Shown here: piece by piece, positions 26,598 through 35,580 of the stretch | How positions within the stretch are numbered: position 1 is the first letter of the stretch | Layout of the letters: the number at the start of each line of letters is the position of its first letter | From: Chlorobium sp. | GTDB lineage: Bacteria > Bacteroidota > Chlorobiia > Chlorobiales > Chlorobiaceae | Direction: 5' to 3' | DNA: 64,000 bases | Assembly: GCA_028282595.1 (NCBI GenBank) | Contig: JANQHQ010000020.1 | Span: 1 to 64,000 of the forward strand | Translations under genes and position numbers: made by a program | The notes under the pieces: model-generated | Told to the model about the DNA's origin: nothing | The model's database searches: none | What the model saw: only the letters and a program-made list of their open reading frames with translations

Positions 26598-27944
26598 TTA
26601 ACCTTTTAATTTTTTCGAAATCCGGGCTCTCAGCAATATAGCCGACAAATTGAGCAGAAGCACAATGGAAATGAGCGAAAGCACCATCCCGTACTGCACA
26701 TGCCTGATCTCGTTGGCCGCTTCGTGCTCGCTGGCTAGATTGTAGATGTTCCAGGACAGTGCCGGCGTCGGCGAGCTGAAGACGTCGGCCAGTCCGATAG
26801 TGGCCCCGACGCTCACCGCGGCCGTGAAGATGATCGGCGCGGTCTCGCCCGCGGCGCGGCCGAGACTGATGATGCCGCCGGTAATGATGCCGGGAAGCGC
26901 GGCGGGCAGAATTACCGTCATGATCGTCCTCCATTTGGTGGAACCGAGTCCGAGGGACGCCTCCTTGTATGTTATCGGCACGGCCAGGATGGCCTCCTCG
27001 GCCGCCCGGATGATCGTGGGCAGGACCATGATCGCCAGCGTCAGGGATCCCGCAAGTACGCTCTTCGACTCCGAAACCTTGACGGTGTTGATGAAAAACG
27101 CGAGGCCGAAAAGACCGAAGACGATGCTCGGCACGCCGGCCAGCGTACTGTTGGCGCTACGGAGCATGCTGGTGAAAAAGTTGTCCTTGGCGTATTCCGT
27201 GAAATATATGGCCGCGATCACCCCGAGAGGAAAGGCGAAGAGCATCGCACCCACCGCAAGGAAGAATGTTCCCTGTATCTCGGCCCATATTCCTCCGAAA
27301 ATATGCGCATCGAGCGACTTGTTGGTGATGAACCCCCAGTAGAAGGTCGGCCGGGGAAGCATCATGCTTTCGATATTGTTCTCCACATAGGGGAAAAGTC
27401 CGGCCAGGGCCGTGCCCCTGAACTCGTCGATCCTCGGCACGAAGTACTCCTTGGCCATCTCTTCGGGATTCGAGTAGTCCCACTTGGTCACGAACAGCAG
27501 GTCGTGAAGGGACTCCTCGACCTGCTCCCATCTCGTCCGCCCGTACTGGAAACGAAGCAGTATGGGTTCCGGCTCGCCCGGCAGCGGGCCGAGCATATGA
27601 GCGAGCACCCGTTTCACCTTCCCGTACTTCGATGCAAGCTCCCTCTTCTTCACGGGGTCCATGCTTTCCATCTCGGCCTCGAATTCGCCGAGAAAGCGAT
27701 AGACCGGTGCACGGGCCTTTTCGGTCTCCTCGATCTCCCGTGTGAGTCTTCTCCCGTCTCCTTCACCGAACTCCTCGTACTGGATTTTTCTGTGTTCGAC
27801 GGTCCCGGTGAAATAGAGCGCGCCGAGACCGCCCCTCACGATGGGCACGACAACGATGAGCAGCGCGAGGGCCATCAACACGATCGAGGTGATTCCAACC
27901 GCCGTAAACGAACGGTCGAGTATTTTTCTTGTTCCGAGATCCAT
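26598..27944 (-). CDS. pstA: Phosphate ABC transporter permease PstA (set 1)
   Basis: The 448-aa protein has an N-terminal membrane segment, a soluble periplasmic region of about 180 residues, and a C-terminal permease domain with several membrane helices. The EAA-loop pattern is EASLGLGSTKWRTIMTVILPAALPGIITG, and the LGRAAGETAPIIFTA motif is typical of PstA. It is longer than E. coli PstA (296 aa) because of the periplasmic insert, as also in the other three permeases here. It lies 43 bp after pstC1 and 6 bp before pstB1. Confidence 0.93.
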   Translation of the reverse strand: MDLGTRKILDRSFTAVGITSIVLMALALLIVVVPIVRGGLGALYFTGTVEHRKIQYEEFGEGDGRRLTREIEETEKARAPVYRFLGEFEAEMESMDPVKKRELASKYGKVKRVLAHMLGPLPGEPEPILLRFQYGRTRWEQVEESLHDLLFVTKWDYSNPEEMAKEYFVPRIDEFRGTALAGLFPYVENNIESMMLPRPTFYWGFITNKSLDAHIFGGIWAEIQGTFFLAVGAMLFAFPLGVIAAIYFTEYAKDNFFTSMLRSANSTLAGVPSIVFGLFGLAFFINTVKVSESKSVLAGSLTLAIMVLPTIIRAAEEAILAVPITYKEASLGLGSTKWRTIMTVILPAALPGIITGGIISLGRAAGETAPIIFTAAVSVGATIGLADVFSSPTPALSWNIYNLASEHEAANEIRHVQYGMVLSLISIVLLLNLSAILLRARISKKLKG

Positions 27945-27987
27945 GATTCAACGGTTTAATGACAAGAGACCGGGTGGCGGAAACCGT

Positions 27988-29151
27988 TCACTCCCCGGCC
28001 AGTATCTTCCTCTGACGAACGACGATTCTCTCGCTGATGAAATTGCTCACGAAACTGAAAACCAGAAGCAGAAGGCCCATGGCGAAGAGCACATGATAGC
28101 GGGCCGATCCGGTGACCTGGTCGGCTTCACCCATATCCCCGGCGATCGTCGCGGTCAGCGTGCGGATCGACTCGAGATAGTTGAACCAGGGATCGGGAAT
28201 GTGAGAGGAGTTTCCGGAAGCCATCCAGACCACCATCGTCTCGCCGATGGCGCGCATGATGCCGAGAATGACCGCGGCGAGGATGCCGCTGCTTGCCGCG
28301 GGCAGCACGGTCTTGACGATCGTTTCGGCCCGTGTCGCGCCCAGCGCGTAACTGCCTTCGCGAAGCTCCCGACCCACGGCCTGCAGGGAATCCTCCGATA
28401 CGCTCACGATCGTCGGCAGCGCCATGAAACTCAGGATGATCGAAACGTTCAGGGCGTTCGTCCCGCTGAGAATCTGTATGGCGCTGAGCGTTTTGCCGAC
28501 CCAGTAGAGAAACCCAACGGCGATAATGCCGAACAGAAGGGTGAATGCGGTCCGCATGACCCGCTCCCTCGCCTCGTCCCCCTTTCCTGATGCGAGCAGG
28601 TCGGCGGCCACAATTACCGCCAGAAGTACGAAAGGCCCGGCGATCAGCCACCAGGCCCACATCAGTATCGGCCCGCCGAAATTCTGCAGAAGGGGCGCGA
28701 AAATCACGAGCGCGAAAAAACCGTAGGCCACCGAAGGGATCGCGGCAAGCATCTCGATCACAGGCTTGGCATACTGTCTTACCGAAAAAGGCAAAACATC
28801 ACTGAGGCATATCGCAGCCGATATGCCGAGAGGCACGGCAATCAGGGCTGAACCGACCGTCACCATGCCGCTGCCGTAAATGATGGCAAGCGCGCCGAAC
28901 TCCCCGGGTTCATCGGCGGGATACCACCCGGTGCTGGTGAAAAACTCGGTAAATCCCCGGAGTTGAAAAAAGGGAATCGCATCGACAGCGACAAAGTAGA
29001 AAATGAAAAGTACGACAATGGCAACGAACGAAGCCACCGCAAGCAGAAAGCCTTCGCCGACGAACTTTGCGATCCTCTGCCTGCGAAGCTTTTCCGGAGA
29101 GAGCACGAAAGCATCCGGCTTTTTCCCGCTATCCGACACCGTATCCGTCAT
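27988..29151 (-). CDS. pstC: Phosphate ABC transporter permease PstC (set 1)
   Basis: The 387-aa inner-membrane permease has an N-terminal helix, a loop with the STGWYPADEPGEFGALAIIYGSG pattern region of PstC, and the permease core with EGSYALGATRAETIVKTVLPAA and MRAIGETMVVWMASG. It pairs with PstA to form the phosphate channel. It is first in the pst1 operon. A TGTTACA direct repeat with 11-bp period (PHO-box-like) lies about 95 bp upstream. No dedicated PstS is encoded in this operon; the two binding proteins are farther upstream. Confidence 0.93.
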   Translation of the reverse strand: MTDTVSDSGKKPDAFVLSPEKLRRQRIAKFVGEGFLLAVASFVAIVVLFIFYFVAVDAIPFFQLRGFTEFFTSTGWYPADEPGEFGALAIIYGSGMVTVGSALIAVPLGISAAICLSDVLPFSVRQYAKPVIEMLAAIPSVAYGFFALVIFAPLLQNFGGPILMWAWWLIAGPFVLLAVIVAADLLASGKGDEARERVMRTAFTLLFGIIAVGFLYWVGKTLSAIQILSGTNALNVSIILSFMALPTIVSVSEDSLQAVGRELREGSYALGATRAETIVKTVLPAASSGILAAVILGIMRAIGETMVVWMASGNSSHIPDPWFNYLESIRTLTATIAGDMGEADQVTGSARYHVLFAMGLLLLVFSFVSNFISERIVVRQRKILAGE

Positions 29152-29245
29152 ATACTGGTCACTGTTAGGTATGAATGGGCTGCCGACAACAAATGAAATT
29201 TGTTATGTAATGTATACCAGGAACCTTTCGTTAACAATGCCTCCC

Positions 29246-29263
29246 TGTTACAAAACTGTTACA
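29246..29263 (-). promoter_or_regulatory. PHO-box-like direct repeat upstream of pstC1
   Basis: TGTTACA occurs twice on the plus strand, at 29246-29252 and 29257-29263, with exactly 11-bp spacing. On the transcribed strand this is TGTAACA-N4-TGTAACA. PhoB-type regulators bind 7-bp direct repeats with an 11-bp period upstream of pst genes, so this is a good candidate operator; the TGTAACA sequence differs from the E. coli CTGTCAT consensus. Confidence 0.6.
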
Positions 29264-29286
29264 TCTTGAATACACTGTTGGCTTTA

Positions 29287-29441
29287 GGGTACCGCTATTA
29301 ATTTTGTTGCGCGGCCCGAATACTTCATTGTCCCGACCTTGTCGGGATTCCGGTTTTGAAGTTCATCCCGATTGCATCGGGATGCAAGGCGAACGGAGTT
29401 CCGATAGCAATCGAGACTCATGACAATACATGGAGGTGCCC
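29287..29441. repeat. MITE-like element, copy D (155 bp)
   Basis: It starts GGGTACCGCTATTAA and ends TGGAGGTGCCC, and shares the internal GTTGCGCGGCCCGAATACTTC segment with copy C. Flanks TTTA and ATCC do not match, so no target duplication remains. The interior is rearranged: after ATCCCGATTGCATCGGGAT there is a partly inverted segment. It lies between the pstC1 control region and the pstA2 stop. Confidence 0.8.
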
Positions 29442-29462
29442 ATCCTTACCCTGGTGTGCCCT

Positions 29463-30767
29463 TTACCACCGCCTTTCGAACCGCCTTCTCATCACAACCG
29501 CAACAGCGTTCATCGAAATCAGAAAAGCAAGGAGTACCATAATTGCAGCCGAGGTCCTCTCCACAAAAGCCCGTTCCGGACTGTCGGCCCAGAGATAAAT
29601 CTGTACCGGCATTACCGCGGCAGGATCGGTGAAACCTCCCGGAACGTCCACGATAAAGGCAACCATGCCGATCATCAGGAGCGGCGCGGTTTCGCCAAGC
29701 GCCTGTGCCATGCCGATGATGGTGCCGGTAAGCATTCCGGGCAGGGCGAGCGGCAGCACATGACCGGTGACGACCTGGAGTTTCGAGGAACCCACGCCCA
29801 GAGCAGCCTCGCGGATCGAAGGAGGAACGGCCTTGAGCGCCGCCCGGCTTGCAATGATTATGGTCGGCAAGGTCATCAGCATCAGTACGATGCCGCCAAC
29901 CAGAGGCGTCGACCGCGGCATACCGAAAAAATTGAGAAAAACCGCGAGACCCAGTAAACCGAACACAATCGACGGCACAGCCGCCAGATTGTTGATATTC
30001 ACTTCGATGAAGTCGGTTGCAAGGTTTTTCGGGGCAAATTCCTCGAGATACACTGCAGCGGCGATCCCTATCGGAAACGAAAGAACAAGCGTCACCAGCA
30101 TGGTATAAAAGGATCCTTTTACCGCCCCCCATATGCCCGCGAGCTCCGGCTCCCTTGAGTCGCCTGCGGTAAAAAAGGTTGTGTTGAAACGCAACGCGAT
30201 CCTCCCCTCTTCCTCCAGCCGCTCGATCCACCGCAACTGCTTGTCATTCAATCGCCTTTCGCCTTCCGGCACATCTCTCTTCATATGCCCCTTCATGAGC
30301 ATGTCGACATCATCGTCGGCAAGAACCCAGAGGCTGATCGACGAACCCTCTTCGGGGAGCTTGTTCAACACTTCTTCCCGAAGCTGGAATGCAGCTCCCG
30401 AACTGAACAGCGAAAAAAGATCACGCTTGTCCTGCCGCCCGGTCACATCGGGATAGTAATCCCTTATCGCCGCCTTGACGATTCCCTGAAAATCCGAACG
30501 TCCGGGGTTTTGCTTGTCAAGCATACCCGCTTCAAAAGAAACATCCAGTTTGATATAGGTCTGCAGAAATGCACTGTAACCTTTGAGAACGATACTTGAC
30601 AGCAAAAACGCCAGGAACACCACGCTTGCAACGATCGAGAGCAAACCGTAAAACCTGAAGCGCTTTTCCTTGCGATACCTGCTTTTCAATCCCTTGTTGA
30701 CGATATCTATCGTCCTTCCCCGCCCGGAAGAACTTCGGGCAACGGACTTTCCTGCGCTCTTATTCAT
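29463..30767 (-). CDS. pstA: Phosphate ABC transporter permease PstA (set 2)
   Basis: The 434-aa protein has a basic N-terminus, one membrane helix, a soluble insert of about 170 residues, and the permease core with REAALGVGSSKLQVVTGHVLPLALPGM and MAQALGETAPLLMIG. The ATG at 30767 has a GAGAG ribosome site and overlaps the pstC2 stop by several bases; a GTG at 30776 is also possible. It is last in the pst2 operon, with copy D of the repeat 21 bp after its stop. Confidence 0.92.
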   Translation of the reverse strand: MNKSAGKSVARSSSGRGRTIDIVNKGLKSRYRKEKRFRFYGLLSIVASVVFLAFLLSSIVLKGYSAFLQTYIKLDVSFEAGMLDKQNPGRSDFQGIVKAAIRDYYPDVTGRQDKRDLFSLFSSGAAFQLREEVLNKLPEEGSSISLWVLADDDVDMLMKGHMKRDVPEGERRLNDKQLRWIERLEEEGRIALRFNTTFFTAGDSREPELAGIWGAVKGSFYTMLVTLVLSFPIGIAAAVYLEEFAPKNLATDFIEVNINNLAAVPSIVFGLLGLAVFLNFFGMPRSTPLVGGIVLMLMTLPTIIIASRAALKAVPPSIREAALGVGSSKLQVVTGHVLPLALPGMLTGTIIGMAQALGETAPLLMIGMVAFIVDVPGGFTDPAAVMPVQIYLWADSPERAFVERTSAAIMVLLAFLISMNAVAVVMRRRFERRW

Positions 30768-32148
30768 ATCTCTCACGGTATTTTCTGACGACTGTCAGAG
30801 CGATGATGTTCAAAAAAAGCGTGCCGACAAACAGAACGAGACCGAGCGCGAAAGCCGCAAGGGTTTTAGGGCTGTCAAACTCCTGATCGCCGACGAGCAG
30901 GGTTACGATCTGGACGGTTACCGTCGTTACCGCCTGTAGCGGATTCGCTGTAAGGTTCGCCGACAGACCCGCCGCCATGACCACGATCATGGTCTCGCCT
31001 ATCGCACGGGATACGGCAAGCAGAAGCCCCCCTACAATTCCCGGAAGGGCCGCCGGGATCAAAACATGCCGTATTGTCTCGGACCGGGTTGCTCCGACGC
31101 TGTATGCCCCGTCCCTGAGTGTTTGAGGCACCGCGTTTATAACGTCGTCGGACAGTGATGAAACAAAAGGAATAATCATCACCCCCATGACCAGACCCGC
31201 TGCGAGAGCACTTTCGGAAGAGACATCGATGCCGAGTTGAACTCCGCTGTTACGGATCAGGGGAGCGACAACCAGGGCGGCGAAAAAGCCATAGACGACT
31301 GTGGGAATACCGGCCAGAACTTCCAGTAACGGTTTTGCAACCATCCGCAGACGTCTGTCTGCGTACTCGGAAAGAAAGACGGCCGACATCAATCCTATCG
31401 GTGCAGCCACCAGCATGGCGATAGCTGAAATAAGAATGGTTCCCGCAAAGACCGGTACGGCGCCGAAAGCTCCCGACGAACCGACCTGGTCCTCCCTGAT
31501 CGCCATCTGCGGACTCCATTCGAGACCGAAAAGAAATTCCGCGACCGGTATCTGCTGAAAAAAACGGACCGCCTCGTAAAGAATGGAGAGAACGATGCCG
31601 ACGGTCGTAAATATCGCTATTGTGGAACAGACAACCAGCAGCCCCATGATCACCTTCTCGACGTGGTTACGGGCACGGAGCCGCGGTTTGATCCCTCGAT
31701 ACACCGCAAGTATGCCCGCTACGGCGGCAACCAGCACGATAACCGAAGTAATCATCCGTCCGATACCTTTGAGGCTGATATACTGCGCGGCCGCGTCGCG
31801 CATCAGGGGTGTGACCTCACCGGAAACGATGTTTCCGCTCGCGAGACTCCGGATATCGTTTATCAGCACATTCAGGCGTGCGGGAGGAAGCGCCCTCGCC
31901 TCTTCCGGAAGATCGGCAACCATGAGGCCGGTAACGATACTCTGCTCAAAACCGAGCCAGATCAGAAACATGAAAAAAGCCGGGAGACAACACCATAGAG
32001 CGGTCAACGCACCGTAATAGGCCGGAAGAGAATGCAGGCGACTCGCCCCCCCCTCCCTTCTGGCAAGATCGAGAGCCTTCTGTCGCCCGATTAAAAAACC
32101 TGCAACGGAAAGCACCAGCAACGACAGAAGCAGCACTAATGGTGACAT
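30760..32148 (-). CDS. pstC: Phosphate ABC transporter permease PstC (set 2)
   Basis: The 462-aa permease has two N-terminal membrane helices, a short soluble region, a further helix, and the core with FFQQIPVAEFLFGLEWSPQ, RDGAYSVGATRSETIRHVLIPAALPG and SRAIGETMIVVMAAGL. It is distinctly longer than PstC1 (387 aa). It lies between pstB2 (23 bp upstream) and pstA2 (overlapping), so the order is pstS2-pstB2-pstC2-pstA2. Confidence 0.92.
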   Translation of the reverse strand: MSPLVLLLSLLVLSVAGFLIGRQKALDLARREGGASRLHSLPAYYGALTALWCCLPAFFMFLIWLGFEQSIVTGLMVADLPEEARALPPARLNVLINDIRSLASGNIVSGEVTPLMRDAAAQYISLKGIGRMITSVIVLVAAVAGILAVYRGIKPRLRARNHVEKVIMGLLVVCSTIAIFTTVGIVLSILYEAVRFFQQIPVAEFLFGLEWSPQMAIREDQVGSSGAFGAVPVFAGTILISAIAMLVAAPIGLMSAVFLSEYADRRLRMVAKPLLEVLAGIPTVVYGFFAALVVAPLIRNSGVQLGIDVSSESALAAGLVMGVMIIPFVSSLSDDVINAVPQTLRDGAYSVGATRSETIRHVLIPAALPGIVGGLLLAVSRAIGETMIVVMAAGLSANLTANPLQAVTTVTVQIVTLLVGDQEFDSPKTLAAFALGLVLFVGTLFLNIIALTVVRKYRERYE

Positions 32149-32171
32149 GATTCGATTGTTGATCGTTTACA

Positions 32172-33017
32172 TCAGCCGTAACGCCCGGTAATGTAATCTT
32201 CGGTTAACTGGTGTGACGGTTTGGTGAAAATATCTTCGGTCGTACCGACTTCTATCAGGTCACCGAGATGAAAAAAAGCGGTTCTCTGTGAAACACGTGA
32301 CGCCTGTTGCATCGAATGCGTGACGATGGCAATCGTATACTGCGTTCTCAGTTCCTCTATGAGGTCTTCGATTTTCGCGGTCGCGATAGGATCGAGTGCG
32401 GAACAAGGCTCATCCATGAGAATGACTTCCGGGCTGACAGCGATCGCACGTGCAATGCAGAGGCGCTGCTGCTGACCGCCTGAAAGACCCGTTCCGGGCT
32501 GATCAAGACGATCCTTGACCTCTTCCCACAGTCCCGCTTTCTGGAGAGAGGATTCGACAATTTCGTCCGCGTCCGATTTCGATTCGACAATACCGTGTAT
32601 TTTCGGAGCCCACGCAATGTTCTCGTAGATCGATTTCGGGAAAGGGTTGGGCTTCTGAAAAACCATTCCGATCTGCGCCCTCAGGGGAACGACATCGATT
32701 GAAGAGTCATAGATATCCTTGCCGTCGAAAAGAATCTCACCGGTCACCCGGCAAATGTCAATGGTATCGTTCATGCGATTCAGACAACGTAAAAAGGTCG
32801 ATTTGCCACACCCGGAAGGCCCGATCATGGCGAGAACCTCGTTACACCCGATATCGATGGAGACATTCCGTATAGCCTGCTTGTCCCCATAATAGACGTT
32901 GACATCACGGCAGACCATTCTCGGTTTCGAAACATGTATGGAACCGATGGTTTTCCGGCTGTCCCTCGGAGCAAGAATTCTTTTTTCCACGGTTGTTTTG
33001 TTTACCACGTCCTGCAT
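32172..33017 (-). CDS. pstB: Phosphate ABC transporter ATPase PstB (set 2)
   Basis: The 281-aa protein has Walker A GPSGCGKST, signature LSGGQQQRL, Walker B VILMDEPCSALDP and the PstB motifs RMNDTIDIC and FQKPNPFPKSI. The N-terminus has about 30 extra residues before the ABC fold. It is the first transporter gene after the set-2 binding protein, with a perfect 13-bp palindrome between them. Clear family; high-affinity phosphate uptake. Confidence 0.95.
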   Translation of the reverse strand: MQDVVNKTTVEKRILAPRDSRKTIGSIHVSKPRMVCRDVNVYYGDKQAIRNVSIDIGCNEVLAMIGPSGCGKSTFLRCLNRMNDTIDICRVTGEILFDGKDIYDSSIDVVPLRAQIGMVFQKPNPFPKSIYENIAWAPKIHGIVESKSDADEIVESSLQKAGLWEEVKDRLDQPGTGLSGGQQQRLCIARAIAVSPEVILMDEPCSALDPIATAKIEDLIEELRTQYTIAIVTHSMQQASRVSQRTAFFHLGDLIEVGTTEDIFTKPSHQLTEDYITGRYG

Positions 33018-33095
33018 TGCTGTTTACCGTCGACCGGTTTGATTTTTGCTGCATTTCGATAGGGCGGAGCGGCCCGTAAAAGGGCAAAAGGAGCG

Positions 33096-33130
33096 TATAA
33101 AGGCCGGCGGATAGACAGCCGGCCTTTATA
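33096..33130 (-). terminator. Perfect palindrome between pstS2 and pstB2 (attenuator or mRNA-processing hairpin)
   Basis: TATAAAGGCCGGC (33096-33108) and GCCGGCCTTTATA (33118-33130) form a perfect 13-bp stem with a 9-nt loop. The T tract after the stem is short, so it may be a partial terminator or a stabiliser of the pstS2 transcript. Either would give more binding protein than permease. Confidence 0.6.
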
Positions 33131-33165
33131 TCGTCGGAAACGTCTACACAATCTCCCGCTCTACA

Positions 33166-34281
33166 TTACAGTTCGTCACAGGAGATCGGCGTGAGTTCCG
33201 CCGCGGCTTTCGCATAGCTCTCCCTTTCTTCCTTCGGCATCGGAATAAGACCTTTTTCCGTCAGATAACCCTCATCACCCCAGGCTTTCTCGGAAGTGAA
33301 TTCATCGAGATATTCCTGCATGCCCGGAATGGTGCCGACATGCGCCTTTTTCACATAGAAAAACAGCGGGCGTGAAAGGGGATAAGAGCCATCGGCAATC
33401 GCGTCGAAAGCAGGCTGAACGCCATCGACAAAGGCACCCTGCATCTTGTCGGTGTTCTGGTCGAGGAAGCTGAACCCGAAAATACCGAGAGCCGCAGGGT
33501 TTGCATCGAGCTTCTGGACAATCAGGTTATCGTTTTCACCTGCCTCGACGTACGCCCCGTCTTCACGAATGGTGTGGCTTATCAGCTTGAACCTGTCTTT
33601 ATCCTCTTTTTTCAGCGCCTTTATCCATGCAAACTCTTTGGCGCCGGACTCCATTGCCAGCTCAACGAAGGCATCACGGGTTCCCGAAGTAGGAGGGGGA
33701 CCGAGCACCTCGATCTTGATCTCCGGAAGCTCGGGATTGACCTCTTTCCATGTTTTATACGGATTGGCAACCAGCTTTCCTTCCTCACCGCTCGGATCGG
33801 GCACCTCTTTTGCGAGGGCGAGAAAGATATCTTTACGGCTGAGTTTGAACGGCTCGGCGCTTTTCGAGTTGGCCATCACAATACCGTCGTAACCGATCTT
33901 GATTTCGACAACCTCGTTCACACCGTTTTCAGCACACTTTTCACACTCGGATTTTTTGATCCTTCTCGAAGCGTTGGTGATGTCCGGGTGTTCGACTCCC
34001 ACCCCTGCTGAAAACAGCTTGAAACCCCCACCCGAACCGGTCGATTCGATTTTAGGCGTTTTGAAGTCGGTTGTCTTTCCGAACTGCTCGGCCACAACCG
34101 TGGCAAAAGGATAAACCGTCGAAGAGCCGACGATGCTGACGTAATCCCTTGCAGACTCTATCGCTTCACCTGCAGCCTGTTCATCCTTGGCGGCCGGGTC
34201 CGATTTGGGTCCGCAACCGATCACCGAGAGAGAACCGCCGAGCAAAAGCAACAGAGCCGCCGTAGAAAATGTTTTCTTCAT
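33166..34281 (-). CDS. pstS: Phosphate-binding lipoprotein PstS (set 2)
   Basis: The 371-aa product has a lipoprotein signal (MKKTFSTAALLLLLGGSLS, lipobox VIGC) and the phosphate-binding fold with VGSSTVYPFATVVAEQF near the start. The substrate loop TSTGSGGGFKLF-like segment is present as ESTGSGGGFKLF, and the PTSGTRDAF motif binds phosphate. Start at 34281 has an AAGGGG ribosome site; an in-frame ATG at 34329 lacks one. It would deliver phosphate to the pstBCA set encoded just downstream. No clear 11-bp PHO-box pair was found immediately upstream. Confidence 0.92.
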   Translation of the reverse strand: MKKTFSTAALLLLLGGSLSVIGCGPKSDPAAKDEQAAGEAIESARDYVSIVGSSTVYPFATVVAEQFGKTTDFKTPKIESTGSGGGFKLFSAGVGVEHPDITNASRRIKKSECEKCAENGVNEVVEIKIGYDGIVMANSKSAEPFKLSRKDIFLALAKEVPDPSGEEGKLVANPYKTWKEVNPELPEIKIEVLGPPPTSGTRDAFVELAMESGAKEFAWIKALKKEDKDRFKLISHTIREDGAYVEAGENDNLIVQKLDANPAALGIFGFSFLDQNTDKMQGAFVDGVQPAFDAIADGSYPLSRPLFFYVKKAHVGTIPGMQEYLDEFTSEKAWGDEGYLTEKGLIPMPKEERESYAKAAAELTPISCDEL

Positions 34282-34521
34282 TTCCGTCCCCTTGATGTTT
34301 TGATTTATAAAACAAAGTAGCAGTGACAACGTACCATGAGTGGTATGTAGTGGTAGTTACACATTGAATTGTTCTGTTTTCCCCATGTCAGCGAATGTTG
34401 ACGAAGTTGTAACAGAATCGTTTCAAACAGATCGACGTGAACCGAGCGTCCCGACTCGTCGGGATGCTTGACAAGAGTAAGGTCGTGGCATGCTCGACAA
34501 TCGCTCAATTCAGGAGTCAAT

Positions 34522-34550
34522 AAAAAAGCCGCCCCGGAGGAGGCGGCTTT
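34522..34550 (-). terminator. Rho-independent terminator after pstS1
   Basis: AAAGCCGCC and GGCGGCTTTTTT pair around CTCCTCCGG-type loop bases on the minus strand, followed by a T run. It lies about 39 bp after the pstS1 stop and separates it from the pst2 operon. Confidence 0.88.
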
Positions 34551-34588
34551 CGTGCGGGATATCCGCCATTATTGCCTGACGATCGACA

Positions 34589-35407
34589 TTAATAGCGGTT
34601 CACGTAACCAAGCTCACTGATCATGCGTTTACCGTCATCGGTTTGCGGCAGATCGATAAACTCTTTGACGACACCGGTCGGCTCACCGTTGGTGTACATG
34701 AACAGAGGTCGGGCGACAGGATAAGAACCGTCTTTTACCGTCTCTTCACTTGGAGCGACACCGTTGACAATCAACGGCTTGACGGAATCGTCGACAAAAC
34801 CGAGACCGATGAAACCGATAGCGGCCGGGGTCGATCCGACACGGCTTTTCACGGCACCGTTGCTGGCCTGGGTTTCTGCGGTCTTGGTGACGACGTTACC
34901 CTTGCCGACAACCAGCTTTCTGAAGGAATCCTGGGTGCCGCTGTTCGATTCGCGCTGGATGACGACGATTTTGGCGTTCGGACCGCCGACCTGGCTCCAG
35001 TTGGTGAACTTTCCACGGTAGATGTCGCGGATCTGCTCGACCTTCAGTGAAGAAACATAGTTGCTCGGATGAACGACAACGGAAAGACCGTCGAGCGCAA
35101 CGACATGCTCGACAGGATCGATGCCTTTGGCCTTCGCGGCACTTGCTTCTTTCGCTTTCATCGGACGCGACATGTTGGCGATGTCGCAGGCGCCGTTGAT
35201 AAGGCTTTTGGCACCGTTACCGCTGCCTGATTCGCTGACGGTAACTTCAATACCCTTTTTCTTGGTGAAATAGGCCGCGAACGATTTCGCGATAGGACCG
35301 ACCGTTGTCGAACCGTCCATCACGATGGCGTCCTTTGCCTGCATGGGACCAGCCGCGGCGAAGCTCAGAACCGCAACGAGCATCAAGAGCTTTTTCATCA
35401 TCTTCAT
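34589..35407 (-). CDS. pstS: Phosphate-binding periplasmic protein PstS (set 1, SphX-like)
   Basis: The 272-aa product has a classical signal peptide (MKMMKKLLMLVAVLSFAAAGPMQA). The mature protein has VMDGSTTVGPIAKSF, SESGSGNGAKSLINGACDIANMSR, and QRESNSGTQDSF, the loops that bind phosphate in PstS/SphX proteins. It lacks the lipobox of the set-2 protein and is about 100 residues shorter. It lies downstream of the porin on the same strand with a terminator-like hairpin between, and ends in its own terminator. It may serve pst1, which lacks an adjacent binding protein; this is inference. Confidence 0.92.
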   Translation of the reverse strand: MKMMKKLLMLVAVLSFAAAGPMQAKDAIVMDGSTTVGPIAKSFAAYFTKKKGIEVTVSESGSGNGAKSLINGACDIANMSRPMKAKEASAAKAKGIDPVEHVVALDGLSVVVHPSNYVSSLKVEQIRDIYRGKFTNWSQVGGPNAKIVVIQRESNSGTQDSFRKLVVGKGNVVTKTAETQASNGAVKSRVGSTPAAIGFIGLGFVDDSVKPLIVNGVAPSEETVKDGSYPVARPLFMYTNGEPTGVVKEFIDLPQTDDGKRMISELGYVNRY

Positions 35408-35466
35408 GGTAATTTTTCCTGATTAAAATCGTTGAGAAAACAAGATTTCCGACATTTTAAAATATA

Positions 35467-35498
35467 CCGCTTCCCCCGTCCGGAGAAGAGAGAAGCGG
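35467..35498 (-). terminator. Terminator-like hairpin after the porin gene
   Basis: CCGCTTC and GAAGCGG pair, with an 18-nt loop, and on the minus strand TATATTTT follows. It lies between the porin stop and pstS1 start and may only partly stop transcription. Confidence 0.5.
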
Positions 35499-35580
35499 TA
35501 ACGGCACTGTCGGTGAGCTTTCGGAACCCACCCTGCGGAGAAAGAACAGCAACACAAATACATGAACGGTCGTCCGGACC

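Noticed and set aside
34282..34521. PHO box upstream of pstS2
   Set aside because: TGTCA/TGTTG-like words occur, but their spacing is 10 rather than 11 bp and the sequence is degenerate.
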